A stretch of DNA of 64,000 nucleotides from contig JBMNIZ010000012.1 of the NCBI GenBank assembly GCA_050951405.1, positions 186,001-250,000 on the forward strand. Direction: 5' to 3'. A program made the translations under genes and the position numbers. This document shows, piece by piece, positions 8,939 through 17,631 of the stretch. Under the pieces are notes generated by a model, which made no database searches, was not told where the DNA came from, and saw nothing but the letters and a program-made list of their open reading frames with translations. This stretch comes from JBMNIZ01 sp050951405 (GTDB taxonomy: Bacteria > Bacillota > DULZ01). Numbering within the stretch: position 1 is the stretch's first letter; the number at the start of each line of letters is the position of its first letter.

Positions 8939-9694
8939 TTAAACTCTGGTACCACCCCCTCCATTTTTGTGAGCAGTCGCCCTTAAACTTGGCCCTTTTA
9001 ACTCAATGCGGTACGCATTGTTAATTAACCTATCCAGTACAGCATCCGCAATAGTAGCATCCTCAAACTGGGCATGCCATTTGGCCACCGGCAGTTGGGC
9101 GGAGATGGCGATGGATTTCTTGTCATGGCGGTCATCGATGACCTCCAGAAAGTCCCGGCAAGCACTAGGGGAAAGAGGGGCCATGCCGAAATCATCCAAG
9201 ATTAACAAATCCGGTTTCTTTAGCTCACCAAGCAATCGGTTGTAGGAACCGTCTCCCCGGCTGATAGCCAAATCAACTAACAGCCTGTTTACCTTGTAGG
9301 AGCGAACCTTTAAACCTTTCCTACAAGCAGCATGGCCGAAAGCACTGATCAGGTAAGTTTTGCCCGTGCCGGTAGCCCCCGTGATAATGAGATTTTTCCC
9401 TTCTTTAATCCAGGTACAATCGGATAGGCGGGCTATAGTGGCTTTGTCCAGATTCCGCTTCGGATCATAGTTGAGATCTTCCAAGCTGGCCGAGGGGTTT
9501 CCTAGATTAGCTTCTCTTAGTAACCTTTTGAGACGGCTGTTAGCTTTGGCCAGCCACTGGGCATCCACCATCATGGCCAGCCGTTCATCAAAGGAGAGGG
9601 AATTGCTTATGCTTAACTCAAGCTGGCGCCGGTATTCCTCTTCCATGGCCTTGAGGTTCATACTGTGAAGCTTGTTCAGCGTTTGGTTAATCAT
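8939..9694 (-). CDS. istB: IstB-like ATP-binding helper protein (IS21 element 1)
   Basis: A 251-residue AAA+ ATPase of the IstB/DnaC type that assists the IstA transposase in strand transfer and target choice. Walker A is GATGTGKTYLISAFG (about residue 105) and Walker B is LLILDDFGMAPLS. Sensor-like ISAQLPVAKWH and the C-terminal RIELKGPSLR are typical of the family. It begins 15 bases after istA ends, so the two are translated from one transcript. Confidence 0.93.
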   Translation of the reverse strand: MINQTLNKLHSMNLKAMEEEYRRQLELSISNSLSFDERLAMMVDAQWLAKANSRLKRLLREANLGNPSASLEDLNYDPKRNLDKATIARLSDCTWIKEGKNLIITGATGTGKTYLISAFGHAACRKGLKVRSYKVNRLLVDLAISRGDGSYNRLLGELKKPDLLILDDFGMAPLSPSACRDFLEVIDDRHDKKSIAISAQLPVAKWHAQFEDATIADAVLDRLINNAYRIELKGPSLRATAHKNGGGGTRV

Positions 9695-9709
9695 GGTCCA
9701 TCCACCCCC

Positions 9710-11254
9710 CTAAACATAGGCCGCAGAACCGCGCAAGTTTTCATGCAGGGGAGTGGGTAAATCCTTTTGGGCAAGGGATACTTTGTCCTGACCGTTTTTC
9801 AAGATGGTAGTTATCGTGGAGTAAGTACAGGAATTCATGGCAATTGCTTTGGCACAGGCTGCGTTAAGCCGCCCATGACCGTATTTTTCGGCACACCGCA
9901 AGATCCCCAGGCAAGCTCGGAAAGCTTGCTCTTCAATCACTTGGGAGGTGAGAAGGGAGTCAATAGCAGCATAAGTCTGTTCCCCGATACTTTTGGCCCA
10001 TTCCCGGTAGCCGGTGCCATCCAGGCAGTTAATCCGGTGCTGGTGACGGTGGTGAGGCGGCATATGGTTGATGTTGGTAACATACCGGGGTCCTGTGTAA
10101 CGCCTTTGATGCAGTGCCACTCGATCTCTGTTCTCATTCAGGATTTCGATGGTTCTGGCTGTGGCTCTGATGGTAACTAATTGTTTGTACAGCTCATGGG
10201 GTACCGAATAGTGGTAGTCATCATATTCCACATGGTAATTGGCGGGAACCCTGCGCGTTACGTAGTCGGCATACTCATATTGGGTGTACGGTAACGGCCT
10301 TAGAGCCGGTTTATCTACCGCTTCAAAAACACTTTGCCTGCTGCCCTTGCGCTTTTGAAAGGGCCTTTGCGCCAACTCTTTGATCCGTTCTCGTATCTCT
10401 GCGTTTAAGGCGGTGAAACTGAAGAACTGTTTCCCACGCAGCCATCCTAAAAGCCAGGTTTCCAGCCAGCCAATGCTGTTTTCTACCGGTGCCTTATCCT
10501 TGGGTTCGCGAATCCTGGCCGGTAAGACAGCTACTTCATAGTGCTTGGCCAAGTCCCAGTAAGCCCGGTTGATGGCCGGATCATAGTAGCTGGGCCTTGT
10601 GATTGCGGTTTTGCAGTTGTCCGGCACAATTACCTTGGGTACACCGCCAAGGTAGTTTAGACAGTTGACATGGGCTAATAGCCACTTATCCAGCTTTTGA
10701 TCGGGAAATGCTTCCACATAGGGGTAAGAACTGTCTCCCAGGGTGGCCACGAAAAAGTATGCTCTCTTCACTTCTCCGGTAACACTGTCGATGACACAAT
10801 CAAGAGTATCACCCATCCAGTCGACAAACAGTTCTTTTCCCGGTTCCCGGTTTTGAGCCATGATAACGTTCTTGCCGGTTTCATTCTTCCAGTCGGCGTA
10901 GCGCCGGCAAAAACGGCTGTAGCTTAGACCCTGGCTGTTTTCGGCCCGGTATTCTTCCCAAAGATACTGCAGATTGAGCCTCTTATTGGACTGCAGTCGT
11001 TCATGAATAACTGGCCAATCGGGATCATCCTTTTTGGGCTGGCCAAAACTATTGGAGTAAAGCAATTTTTTGATTTCTTCGTCAGTCATTTGGGCTGCTT
11101 TATGGTATTGAAGATTACATTCCCGGCAACGTTTTTGGACATCGGCGACGGTGGATTTACCGCATTTCACGCTACGGGCAATTTCTCTTTGAGAGTATCC
11201 CTGTTCCGTCAGTCTTAGGATTTCAATGACTTTCACGGGCTCTACGCACCTCAT
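9710..11254 (-). CDS. istA: IS21-family transposase IstA (element 1)
   Basis: A 514-residue IstA. An N-terminal helix-turn-helix (LTEQGYSQREIARSVKCGKS) is followed by the integrase-type DDE core: Asp in ELFVDWMGDTLD, Asp in VIVPDNCKTAI and Glu in KAPVENSIGWLE. The C-terminal beta-barrel region contains VPHELYKQLV. The length fits the longer IstA subgroup. The frame is unbroken. Confidence 0.94.
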   Translation of the reverse strand: MRCVEPVKVIEILRLTEQGYSQREIARSVKCGKSTVADVQKRCRECNLQYHKAAQMTDEEIKKLLYSNSFGQPKKDDPDWPVIHERLQSNKRLNLQYLWEEYRAENSQGLSYSRFCRRYADWKNETGKNVIMAQNREPGKELFVDWMGDTLDCVIDSVTGEVKRAYFFVATLGDSSYPYVEAFPDQKLDKWLLAHVNCLNYLGGVPKVIVPDNCKTAITRPSYYDPAINRAYWDLAKHYEVAVLPARIREPKDKAPVENSIGWLETWLLGWLRGKQFFSFTALNAEIRERIKELAQRPFQKRKGSRQSVFEAVDKPALRPLPYTQYEYADYVTRRVPANYHVEYDDYHYSVPHELYKQLVTIRATARTIEILNENRDRVALHQRRYTGPRYVTNINHMPPHHRHQHRINCLDGTGYREWAKSIGEQTYAAIDSLLTSQVIEEQAFRACLGILRCAEKYGHGRLNAACAKAIAMNSCTYSTITTILKNGQDKVSLAQKDLPTPLHENLRGSAAYV

Positions 11255-11490
11255 CTTTCTTCCCCCTGTACACGTAGTTACCTACATTGTACAGGATAGA
11301 TTTTGGAGGTGCCGGTTTATTGGCCGGATAAAGCAGGAACAGTGGCCGAATGTCGCAGGAATCGCGGCCGGATGTGACAGGAATCCTGCCCGGATGTCAC
11401 AGGATTAGTGCCCGGATACGGCGAGAGGGCTGGCCGGATGGCGCAGGAATACTCAAACAAATCCATTTACACAAAATAATTTACACTTCC

Positions 11491-12239
11491 CGTCTGTGGG
11501 AAACGCTGCAAAGTAGACTGCCGGTCGAGTTTAAGCGTAACAACATCAACACTTTGGATGAGGCTAATGCCTTTTTAGCAAAGTACATATACAAGTTTAA
11601 TAAGCGGTTTGCGGTAGAGCCTGAAAATACCGAATGTGCTTTCAGACCCGTACCTTCAAACCTGTGCATAGACCACATCCTTTGCATCGTTAAGCAGCGT
11701 ACATTTGACAATGGTGGAGTATTTTCCTTTTACAGTAAACATTTTAAGATTATTCAGTCCAAGGAACTTCCTCCACTACCCAAAAGTGCCCGCATAGATG
11801 TACTTACTAGCCCTCATTTCGGTATTAAAGTGGCCTATAAGGGTGCTATATACGATACAATGCCGTTCGTTAAGTCAAAGAAGATACAGGACAAGGCTCC
11901 TGCAAAAGAGAGAAAGAAATGGTCACCACCGGACAGCTATTACTACAAGTACGGTCATAGACTTGTGAAAAAACTGGCCTTTACCGAAAGTGATCAAGAA
12001 ATACTCGCGATGCTCGAAGAAATATTTCTCTCAAAAATGGCTTAAAACACGTTGTTTTAACCTGGCTAACTATTACTCTGCTGGCTGCCTGGCAACGTCA
12101 AGGGCGAGCTTTAGCGAGTTCATCTTGACCCTTGACGTTGCCAGACAGCCAGCTATCATCCCAATAGCCAGGTTAAAGATGACATTTTCTAACGATAATT
12201 AACTATCTTTTGGGGTGACATTTTCATAAGTTATTGACA
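11491..12239 (+). mobile_element. ISNCY/IS1202-like element, copy N1, 5'-truncated
   Basis: The last third of the transposase (from LWETLQSRLPVEFK to the stop at 12045) and the right end remain; IS256 copy B's right end replaces the front. The 3' non-coding part holds a long imperfect inverted repeat (about 12058-12175) with arms of roughly 45 bases that is kept in all copies. The right end TTATTGACA at 12239 is the same as in copies N2 and N3. Confidence 0.85.
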
Positions 12240-12341
12240 GTATTTTTTTTGTCCTGTCTCCTGCGAGGGAAACAAGGAAACTGCTGCCCTTTAGCGAAAT
12301 AAAACATTAATAAACAGCAATCCAGGTCGGAGGGATGAATA

Positions 12342-12662
12342 GTGGGCTATCAGAGCAAATTAAAAGATCCGCTTCTTGACGCATTATTTGAGGCTGTGCT
12401 TTTACTGGAAAACGAAGAGGAATGTTATCGTTTCTTTGAGGACATCTGTACCGTAGCCGAATTGAAGTCCCTGGCCCAGAGGCTGGCCGTGGCTAAAATG
12501 TTGGAGAAAGATTGTACTTATACTGCTATCGCTGAGGCTACCGGGGCCAGTACCGCTACCATCAGTCGGGTCAAGAGGGCTTTGAATTACGGGGCGGATG
12601 GTTACAAGTTGATTATGAATCGTTTGCGGGAGGTAAGTTGTAAAATTAATTGCCGCATTTAA
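12342..12662 (+). CDS. yerC: YerC/YecD-type TrpR-family regulator, 3' end replaced by IS30 sequence
   Basis: A small DNA-binding protein of the TrpR-like YerC family: VAELKSLAQRLAVAKMLEKDCTYTAIAEATGASTATISRVKRAL contains the helix-turn-helix. GTG at 12342 follows CGGAGGG. In Firmicutes this family is known or proposed as a repressor of histidine genes, often sitting beside the his operon. The last codons (VSCKINCRI and stop) come from the end of IS30 copy 2. The original end can be read at 4840-4871 on the minus strand as NRLREKKGLDSTL and stop, directly in front of the hisZ promoter. The gene was therefore originally upstream of hisZ on the same strand and has since been inverted away. The changed tail lies beyond the helix-turn-helix, so the protein probably still folds. 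Confidence 0.85.
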   Translation: MGYQSKLKDPLLDALFEAVLLLENEEECYRFFEDICTVAELKSLAQRLAVAKMLEKDCTYTAIAEATGASTATISRVKRALNYGADGYKLIMNRLREVSCKINCRI

Positions 12663-12978
12663 TAAAAAATAGAGACTCAAGGCTAAACCTCTGATATGTT
12701 TAAGGTAACTACGCTTAAAAACATAAAGGAGGCAAAGCACATGAGTCAACTCAATTGTACCACGACTTCCCGCCGCTTTAAACACATCACTGTAAAAGAA
12801 CGCTATCAGATTGAAATTCTTCTAAAGGAGAAGAAGTCACCCAGCGAGATAGCAAAGCTGTTAGGCAAGCATAAGCGAACCATCGAACGTGAGATTGCCC
12901 GTGGAACTGTCAGGATGCTGAGAAGCGACCTGGTTTATGTTGATAGATACTGTGCAGATACAGCAGAGCGAATATACC

Positions 12979-14509
12979 GGAAGTGTAAATTATTTTGTGT
13001 AAATGGATTTGTTCCTTAAAGCTTTGTTTACTGGCTTAGCATTAGTTTAACATAAATTGGGAATAATATTCATGGCTCTTACCTATCAGGGGGATAGGGC
13101 AATGCCGGAGGGCAACCCGAGCGCCTGTTAGGGTTCTCCTGAGGATAGGGGTGGCTTTTTGCTGCCCCTTTACCGATCCTTTAAATATCCTTGGGAGAAC
13201 AAAAGCGATAAACTCTGGGGCGAAGCCCCAAAAGTTATATTATTAACCCTGGTTTTATTCGATCCCTGAAATAGATGGCAAACTGTGAGATACAACTCCC
13301 CCAATCTTTTAATGGCATGGTCCATTTTTTATAAATATCCATGGTAGCCAGATAGACTATTTTAATTAACGCTTCATCGTTTGGATAAGCTGTCTTGGTT
13401 TTGGTGACTTTCCTTAATTGTCGGTGATAACCTTCAATGATGTTGGTAGTGTAAATCATCTTTCGTATTTCATGGGGATATTTGAAGTAAGTAGTTAATT
13501 CTGACCAATTATTCTCCCAGGAACGAATTATAATTGGGTATTTGTTACTCCATTTTTCTTTAAATTCCCCAAAGGCAAACTCTGCTTCTTCCAAGGTTAA
13601 AGCCTGATAAACTTTTTTCAGATCCGCCATTATTTCCTTCTTGTGTTTGTAAGGTACATACTTTAATGAGTTACGGATCTGGTGGATTACGCATAATTGG
13701 AGCTCTGTTTGAGGAAAAACAGCGTTAATTGCCTCAGAAAAGCCGGCTAAACCATCTTTGCAAGCAATTAGGATATCCTCAACACCACGATTTTTCAGTT
13801 CATTGCAAACATTGAGCCAAAACTTTGCACTTTCATGTTCTCCTACCCAAATACCGAGTATTTCTTTATGACCTTCCAGGTTGATACCTAAAACGCTGTA
13901 GGCTGCCTTATTAACAATACGGCTGTCCTGGCGCACTTTAAAGTGAATGGCATCAAGGAATACTATTGGGTAGATTCGGTCCAGCGGCCGGGATTGCCAC
14001 TCAGCAATCATAGGCAGTATTTTATCTGTGACCTTACTGACCATAGTAGGGGATACATCAATACCATAGATATCCTGCATGTGTTTTTCTATATCCCTGG
14101 TAGACAAACCTTTAGCATACATAGCAATAATTTGGTCTTCTAATTGGTTAGATGTGTTCTCGTATTTCTTGACAATCTGAGGCTCAAATTCCCCGTTACG
14201 ATCTCTGGGAACTTCAATTTCAGTTTGTCCAAACCTTGTTTTTACCGTCTTCTTGCTGTAACCGTTTCGGCTGTTACCGCTGTTATTACCGACTGGATCA
14301 TGTTTTGCGTAGCCAAGGTGCTCCTCCATTTCTGCTTCAAAGATTTGCTGCAGGGTCTCTTTAAAAAGGTCTTTTAGCTTTTCATGGATGTCATCCATAC
14401 TACGGCAGCCTTTGGCTAATTCTTTTGCCAATAATGATTTGTTTTGCATAAATGGTCATCTCCTTTTATTGGATAGTATTACCATTTACACAAAACTTTT
14501 TACGCTCTC
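12979..14509 (-). mobile_element. IS256-family element, copy C (1531 bp)
   Basis: Same length and ends as copy A but in opposite orientation. Its right flank, read outward, is GGTATATT, which matches the left flank of copy A and not its own left flank (TCTAATTC). This is the expected footprint of an inversion between copies A and C. Confidence 0.9.
13235..14449 (-). CDS. IS256-family transposase (copy C)
   Basis: Intact 404-residue transposase identical in sequence to copy A, with FLDAIHFKV, CKDGLAGF and TTNIIEGYHRQL catalytic segments and the AAGGAGATGACC ribosome site. Being intact and in inverted orientation to copy A, it gives a 1.5-kb substrate for homologous inversion. Confidence 0.96.
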   Translation of the reverse strand: MQNKSLLAKELAKGCRSMDDIHEKLKDLFKETLQQIFEAEMEEHLGYAKHDPVGNNSGNSRNGYSKKTVKTRFGQTEIEVPRDRNGEFEPQIVKKYENTSNQLEDQIIAMYAKGLSTRDIEKHMQDIYGIDVSPTMVSKVTDKILPMIAEWQSRPLDRIYPIVFLDAIHFKVRQDSRIVNKAAYSVLGINLEGHKEILGIWVGEHESAKFWLNVCNELKNRGVEDILIACKDGLAGFSEAINAVFPQTELQLCVIHQIRNSLKYVPYKHKKEIMADLKKVYQALTLEEAEFAFGEFKEKWSNKYPIIIRSWENNWSELTTYFKYPHEIRKMIYTTNIIEGYHRQLRKVTKTKTAYPNDEALIKIVYLATMDIYKKWTMPLKDWGSCISQFAIYFRDRIKPGLII

Positions 14510-14839
14510 GAATTAGAGAGTTCAATCAGAAAGCCGGGCACTCATCGGACTAAAATCTATTATGCTCACCCATTCAGCGCATGGGAACGTGGGTCCAATG
14601 AAAATGCTAATAAGCTAATATACGTCGGTTTATTCCAAAGGGCACAGATATCAGCAAGCTTAAACAGAAAGATATTAGGCGAATTGAGAACTGGATGAAT
14701 AATTACCCAAGAAAAATTCATGGATATAAATCTGCCAATGAGATGGCAAAGATGGCAGTATAATCAATCAGAGGATGCCAAAATATGGGTGGCAATTAAA
14801 CTTGCAATTCCCCAGATAACAACAGGTTTTAATTATTTT

Positions 14840-14869
14840 TTGGACTAACGGCTTCTTATGGAGTATAAT
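14840..14869 (+). promoter_or_regulatory. Promoter of tRNA-Arg
   Basis: TTGGAC (14840-14845), 18 bases, TATAAT (14864-14869), about 15 bases before the tRNA gene. Confidence 0.7.
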
Positions 14870-14883
14870 TAGTATTGAAAACT

Positions 14884-14960
14884 GCGCCCGTAGCTCAGCA
14901 GGATAGAGTAACGGAATCCGAGTCCGGAGGTCACAGGTTCGAATCCTGTCGGGCGCGCCA
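14884..14960 (+). tRNA. tRNA-Arg (anticodon CCG)
   Basis: Cloverleaf with acceptor GCGCCCG pairing with CGGGCGC, D-arm GCTC-GAGT, loop ATCCGAG giving anticodon CCG, T-arm CAGGTTCGAATCCTG and an encoded CCA end. Confidence 0.93.
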
Positions 14961-14974
14961 CTATTTTATTAGAG

Positions 14975-14998
14975 AAAAAGGGCCTGGCGGCCCTTTTT
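14975..14998 (+). terminator. Rho-independent terminator after tRNA-Arg (usable on both strands)
   Basis: GGGCC-TGGC-GGCCC stem flanked by A5 and T5 runs, between tRNA-Arg and the converging small zinc protein gene. Confidence 0.85.
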
Positions 14999-15017
14999 GG
15001 TTTGCAGTTGCATTTAG

Positions 15018-15224
15018 TTACCTTCTTCTCTGATAATCACATTGCATCATTCCTTCATAACATTCTTCGCAAATGAATTCCCCACAAGTGGAGCAAAGGC
15101 GCAAGTTGGCTTTGTTCAAATCGAGACAATCATAGCAATAAAAATTGTCACAATGGCGGCACAAAGTTCCCTCTACATTTTTTTTCTTGCAGGAATCGCA
15201 GACCGGGATCTTCACCGGAAGCAT
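15018..15224 (-). CDS. Small protein with five CxxC zinc-binding pairs, function unknown
   Basis: A 68-residue protein with five CxxC pairs (Cys9/12, 22/25, 30/33, 44/47, 52/55) and one more Cys at 62, enough to bind two zinc ions in a B-box or double zinc-ribbon arrangement. The rest is short and polar and ends YQRRR. ATG at 15224 is chosen because GGGGAGTG stands in front; a longer frame from 15299 has no ribosome site. It lies downstream of pduL, behind a terminator, so it may have its own weak transcription. I do not recognise a named family; a nucleic-acid or protein-interaction role is a guess. Confidence 0.7.
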   Translation of the reverse strand: MLPVKIPVCDSCKKKNVEGTLCRHCDNFYCYDCLDLNKANLRLCSTCGEFICEECYEGMMQCDYQRRR

Positions 15225-15286
15225 CACTCCCCTTGTTTTCGTCCGGTTCCAGCTTTTATATAACACAAGTTGCCGGTGAAGTAAAG

Positions 15287-15311
15287 AAAACCCCGGCAAA
15301 AACCGGGGTTT
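15287..15311 (-). terminator. Terminator of pduL
   Basis: Perfect stem AACCCCGG / CCGGGGTT with a T-rich loop and a following TTTTCTTT on the minus strand, just after the pduL stop. Confidence 0.85.
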
Positions 15312-15315
15312 GGGG

Positions 15316-15933
15316 TTACCCTACCAGACTGAGAGCGTCCTGCTTGTTAGTTAACATAATTACTTTATCGCCGTTATTAAGCAGAGCGGCGTTAGCTTCA
15401 TCAGTATCCAAATGAATTTCCAAGGCGAAATCCTCCCGCACTCGGATAAGCACATTGTTAAAGATTAGACCCCGTTCACCATCAACGATGACGCTGACCA
15501 GATCTTTGTCTTTTAAACCGTACTGATTCGCCATAGCCGGTGTCATGTGAATATGTCTGGCGGCGATAATCACTCCCCGCTCTAAAGTGACCACACCCCG
15601 AGGTCCGACCAACACACAACCGGGGGTGCCGGTGTGGTCGCCTGAATCCCTGATGGGAGCTTTCAAGCCTAATTTAAAGGCGTCAGTCCGGGAAATTTCC
15701 ACTTGGGAATTTTTCCGAACAGGTCCCAGAACTCTCACATTTTCAATGGCACCTTTAGTTCCAACTACGGTTACGGTTTCTTTACAAGCAAACTGTCCAG
15801 GTTGCCCCAGGTCTTTTATTGAGACAAGTTCGTAGCCGGATCCAAATAATTGTTCTAGATGTTCTTGAGAAAGATGCACATGCCGGTTGGAAACACCGAC
15901 TGGCACCTCCAGTCTGACATTTTTTGCACTCAC
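15316..15933 (-). CDS. pduL: Phosphate propanoyl/acetyltransferase PduL
   Basis: PduL swaps CoA and phosphate on short acyl groups (acyl-CoA + Pi to acyl phosphate + CoA) and is unrelated to Pta. The 205-residue protein has both PduL halves. SNRHVHLSQEHL near residue 16 and AARHIHMTPAMA near residue 124 carry the paired zinc-binding histidines, and GDHTGTPGC lies near the active site. There is no N-terminal microcompartment-targeting helix and no neighbouring shell genes. In such anaerobes a lone cytosolic PduL usually takes the place of Pta in energy conservation through acetyl phosphate; that role is inferred. GTG start behind GGAGGAAAACC, with its own promoter and terminator: a single-gene unit. 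Confidence 0.93.
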   Translation of the reverse strand: MSAKNVRLEVPVGVSNRHVHLSQEHLEQLFGSGYELVSIKDLGQPGQFACKETVTVVGTKGAIENVRVLGPVRKNSQVEISRTDAFKLGLKAPIRDSGDHTGTPGCVLVGPRGVVTLERGVIIAARHIHMTPAMANQYGLKDKDLVSVIVDGERGLIFNNVLIRVREDFALEIHLDTDEANAALLNNGDKVIMLTNKQDALSLVG

Positions 15934-16008
15934 GGTTTTCCTCCTCTCACTTCACCAACGAACCAGGTTCGTTTACCATTCAGCGGGCAAGTTCCACCAT
16001 TCATAGTC

Positions 16009-16037
16009 ATTATACTACCTCTTGCCCTAAGAAGCAA
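16009..16037 (-). promoter_or_regulatory. Promoter of pduL
   Basis: On the minus strand TTGCTT (16032-16037), 17 bases, TATAAT (16009-16014). The IS30 copy 3 target repeat begins 12 bases upstream of the -35, so the promoter was spared. Confidence 0.75.
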
Positions 16038-16099
16038 TACTTACGGAAAAGATAGGAAACAATGGGGAATTGCAAGTTTAATTGCCACCCATATTTTGG

Positions 16100-17631
16100 G
16101 AGAGCGTAAAAAGTTTTGTGTAAATGGTAATACTATCCAATAAAAGGAGATGACCATTTATGCAAAACAAATCATTATTGGCAAAAGAATTAGCCAAAGG
16201 CTGCCGTAGTATGGATGACATCCATGAAAAGCTAAAAGACCTTTTTAAAGAGACCCTGCAGCAAATCTTTGAAGCAGAAATGGAGGAGCACCTTGGCTAC
16301 GCAAAACATGATCCAGTCGGTAATAACAGCGGTAACAGCCGAAACGGTTACAGCAAGAAGACGGTAAAAACAAGGTTTGGACAAACTGAAATTGAAGTTC
16401 CCCAGAGATCGTAACGGGGAATTTGAGCCTCAGATTGTCAAGAAATACGAGAACACATCTAACCAATTAGAAGACCAAATTATTGCTATGTATGCTAAAG
16501 GTTTGTCTACCAGGGATATAGAAAAACACATGCAGGATATCTATGGTATTGATGTATCCCCTACTATGGTCAGTAAGGTCACAGATAAAATACTGCCTAT
16601 GATTGCTGAGTGGCAATCCCGGCCGCTGGACCGAATCTACCCAATAGTATTCCTTGATGCCATTCACTTTAAAGTGCGCCAGGACAGCCGTATTGTTAAT
16701 AAGGCAGCCTACAGCGTTTTAGGTATCAACCTGGAAGGTCATAAAGAAATACTCGGTATTTGGGTAGGAGAACATGAAAGTGCAAAGTTTTGGCTCAATG
16801 TTTGCAATGAACTGAAAAATCGTGGTGTTGAGGATATCCTAATTGCTTGCAAAGATGGTTTAGCCGGCTTTTCTGAGGCAATTAACGCTGTTTTTCCTCA
16901 AACAGAGCTCCAATTATGCGTAATCCACCAGATCCGTAACTCATTAAAGTATGTACCTTACAAACACAAGAAGGAAATAATGGCGGATCTGAAAAAAGTT
17001 TATCAGGCTTTAACCTTGGAAGAAGCAGAGTTTGCCTTTGGGGAATTTAAAGAAAAATGGAGTAACAAATACCCAATTATAATTCGTTCCTGGGAGAATA
17101 ATTGGTCAGAATTAACTACTTACTTCAAATATCCCCATGAAATACGAAAGATGATTTACACTACCAACATCATTGAAGGTTATCACCGACAATTAAGGAA
17201 AGTCACCAAAACCAAGACAGCTTATCCAAACGATGAAGCGTTAATTAAAATAGTCTATCTGGCTACCATGGATATTTATAAAAAATGGACCATGCCATTA
17301 AAAGATTGGGGGAGTTGTATCTCACAGTTTGCCATCTATTTCAGGGATCGAATAAAACCAGGGTTAATAATATAACTTTTGGGGCTTCGCCCCAGAGTTT
17401 ATCGCTTTTGTTCTCCCAAGGATATTTAAAGGATCGGTAAAGGGGCAGCAAAAAGCCACCCCTATCCTCAGGAGAACCCTAACAGGCGCTCGGGTTGCCC
17501 TCCGGCATTGCCCTATCCCCCTGATAGGTAAGAGCCATGAATATTATTCCCAATTTATGTTAAACTAATGCTAAGCCAGTAAACAAAGCTTTAAGGAACA
17601 AATCCATTTACACAAAATAATTTACACTTCC
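16100..17631 (+). mobile_element. IS256-family element, copy D (1532 bp)
   Basis: Typical ends, one base longer than the other copies because of an extra C in its transposase gene. Its flanks (TATTTTGG left, CTCTCTAA right) are both IS30 sequence but not a matching repeat, consistent with a deletion next to the element or recombination between IS256 copies. Confidence 0.88.
16160..17375 (+). pseudogene. IS256-family transposase (copy D), frameshifted
   Basis: Compared with the other copies, one additional C in a C run near 16402 shifts the frame after EIEVP. The first 81 residues match in one frame (ending at 16414) and the remaining 320 in the next (to 17375). All catalytic residues lie downstream of the shift, so no active enzyme is expected. 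A homopolymer sequencing error is the alternative. Confidence 0.9.

Larger units (their letters stand above)
8787..11455 (-). mobile_element. IS21-family element 1 (2669 bp) inside IS256 copy B
   Basis: Ends TGCTTATTC and (reverse) TGAGTATTC form short imperfect inverted repeats. Several CATCCGGCCA-like repeats stand inside both ends, as usual for multiple transposase-binding sites of IS21 elements. The six bases AACAAA (8781-8786 and 11456-11461) are duplicated around it. It carries istA and istB on the minus strand, both intact. Confidence 0.88.
7285..11490 (+). mobile_element. IS256-family element, copy B, interrupted by IS21-type element 1
   Basis: The left end at 7285 and the body up to 8786 are separated from the last 35 bp (11456-11490) by a 2.67-kb IS21-type element. 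The bases AACAAA occur on both sides of that insertion. The two outer flanks of copy B (GGTTATA left, CGTCTGTG right) do not match, so its ends come from different events. The right flank is the interior of an ISNCY transposase gene. Confidence 0.85.
12632..14813 (+). mobile_element. IS30-family element, composite copy 2, split by IS256 copy C and lacking its middle
   Basis: Left part 12632-12978 is the GGTAAGTTG end with transposase residues 1 to about 95; right part 14510-14813 is the C-terminal quarter with the GGGGAATTGC end. Residues of roughly 95-280 are missing between them. The left part belongs with IS30 copy 1 (shared GGTATATT). The right part adjoins sequence next to tRNA-Arg and has a 2-bp duplication that shifts its frame. 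The two parts come from different IS30 insertions joined by recombination. Confidence 0.82.
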
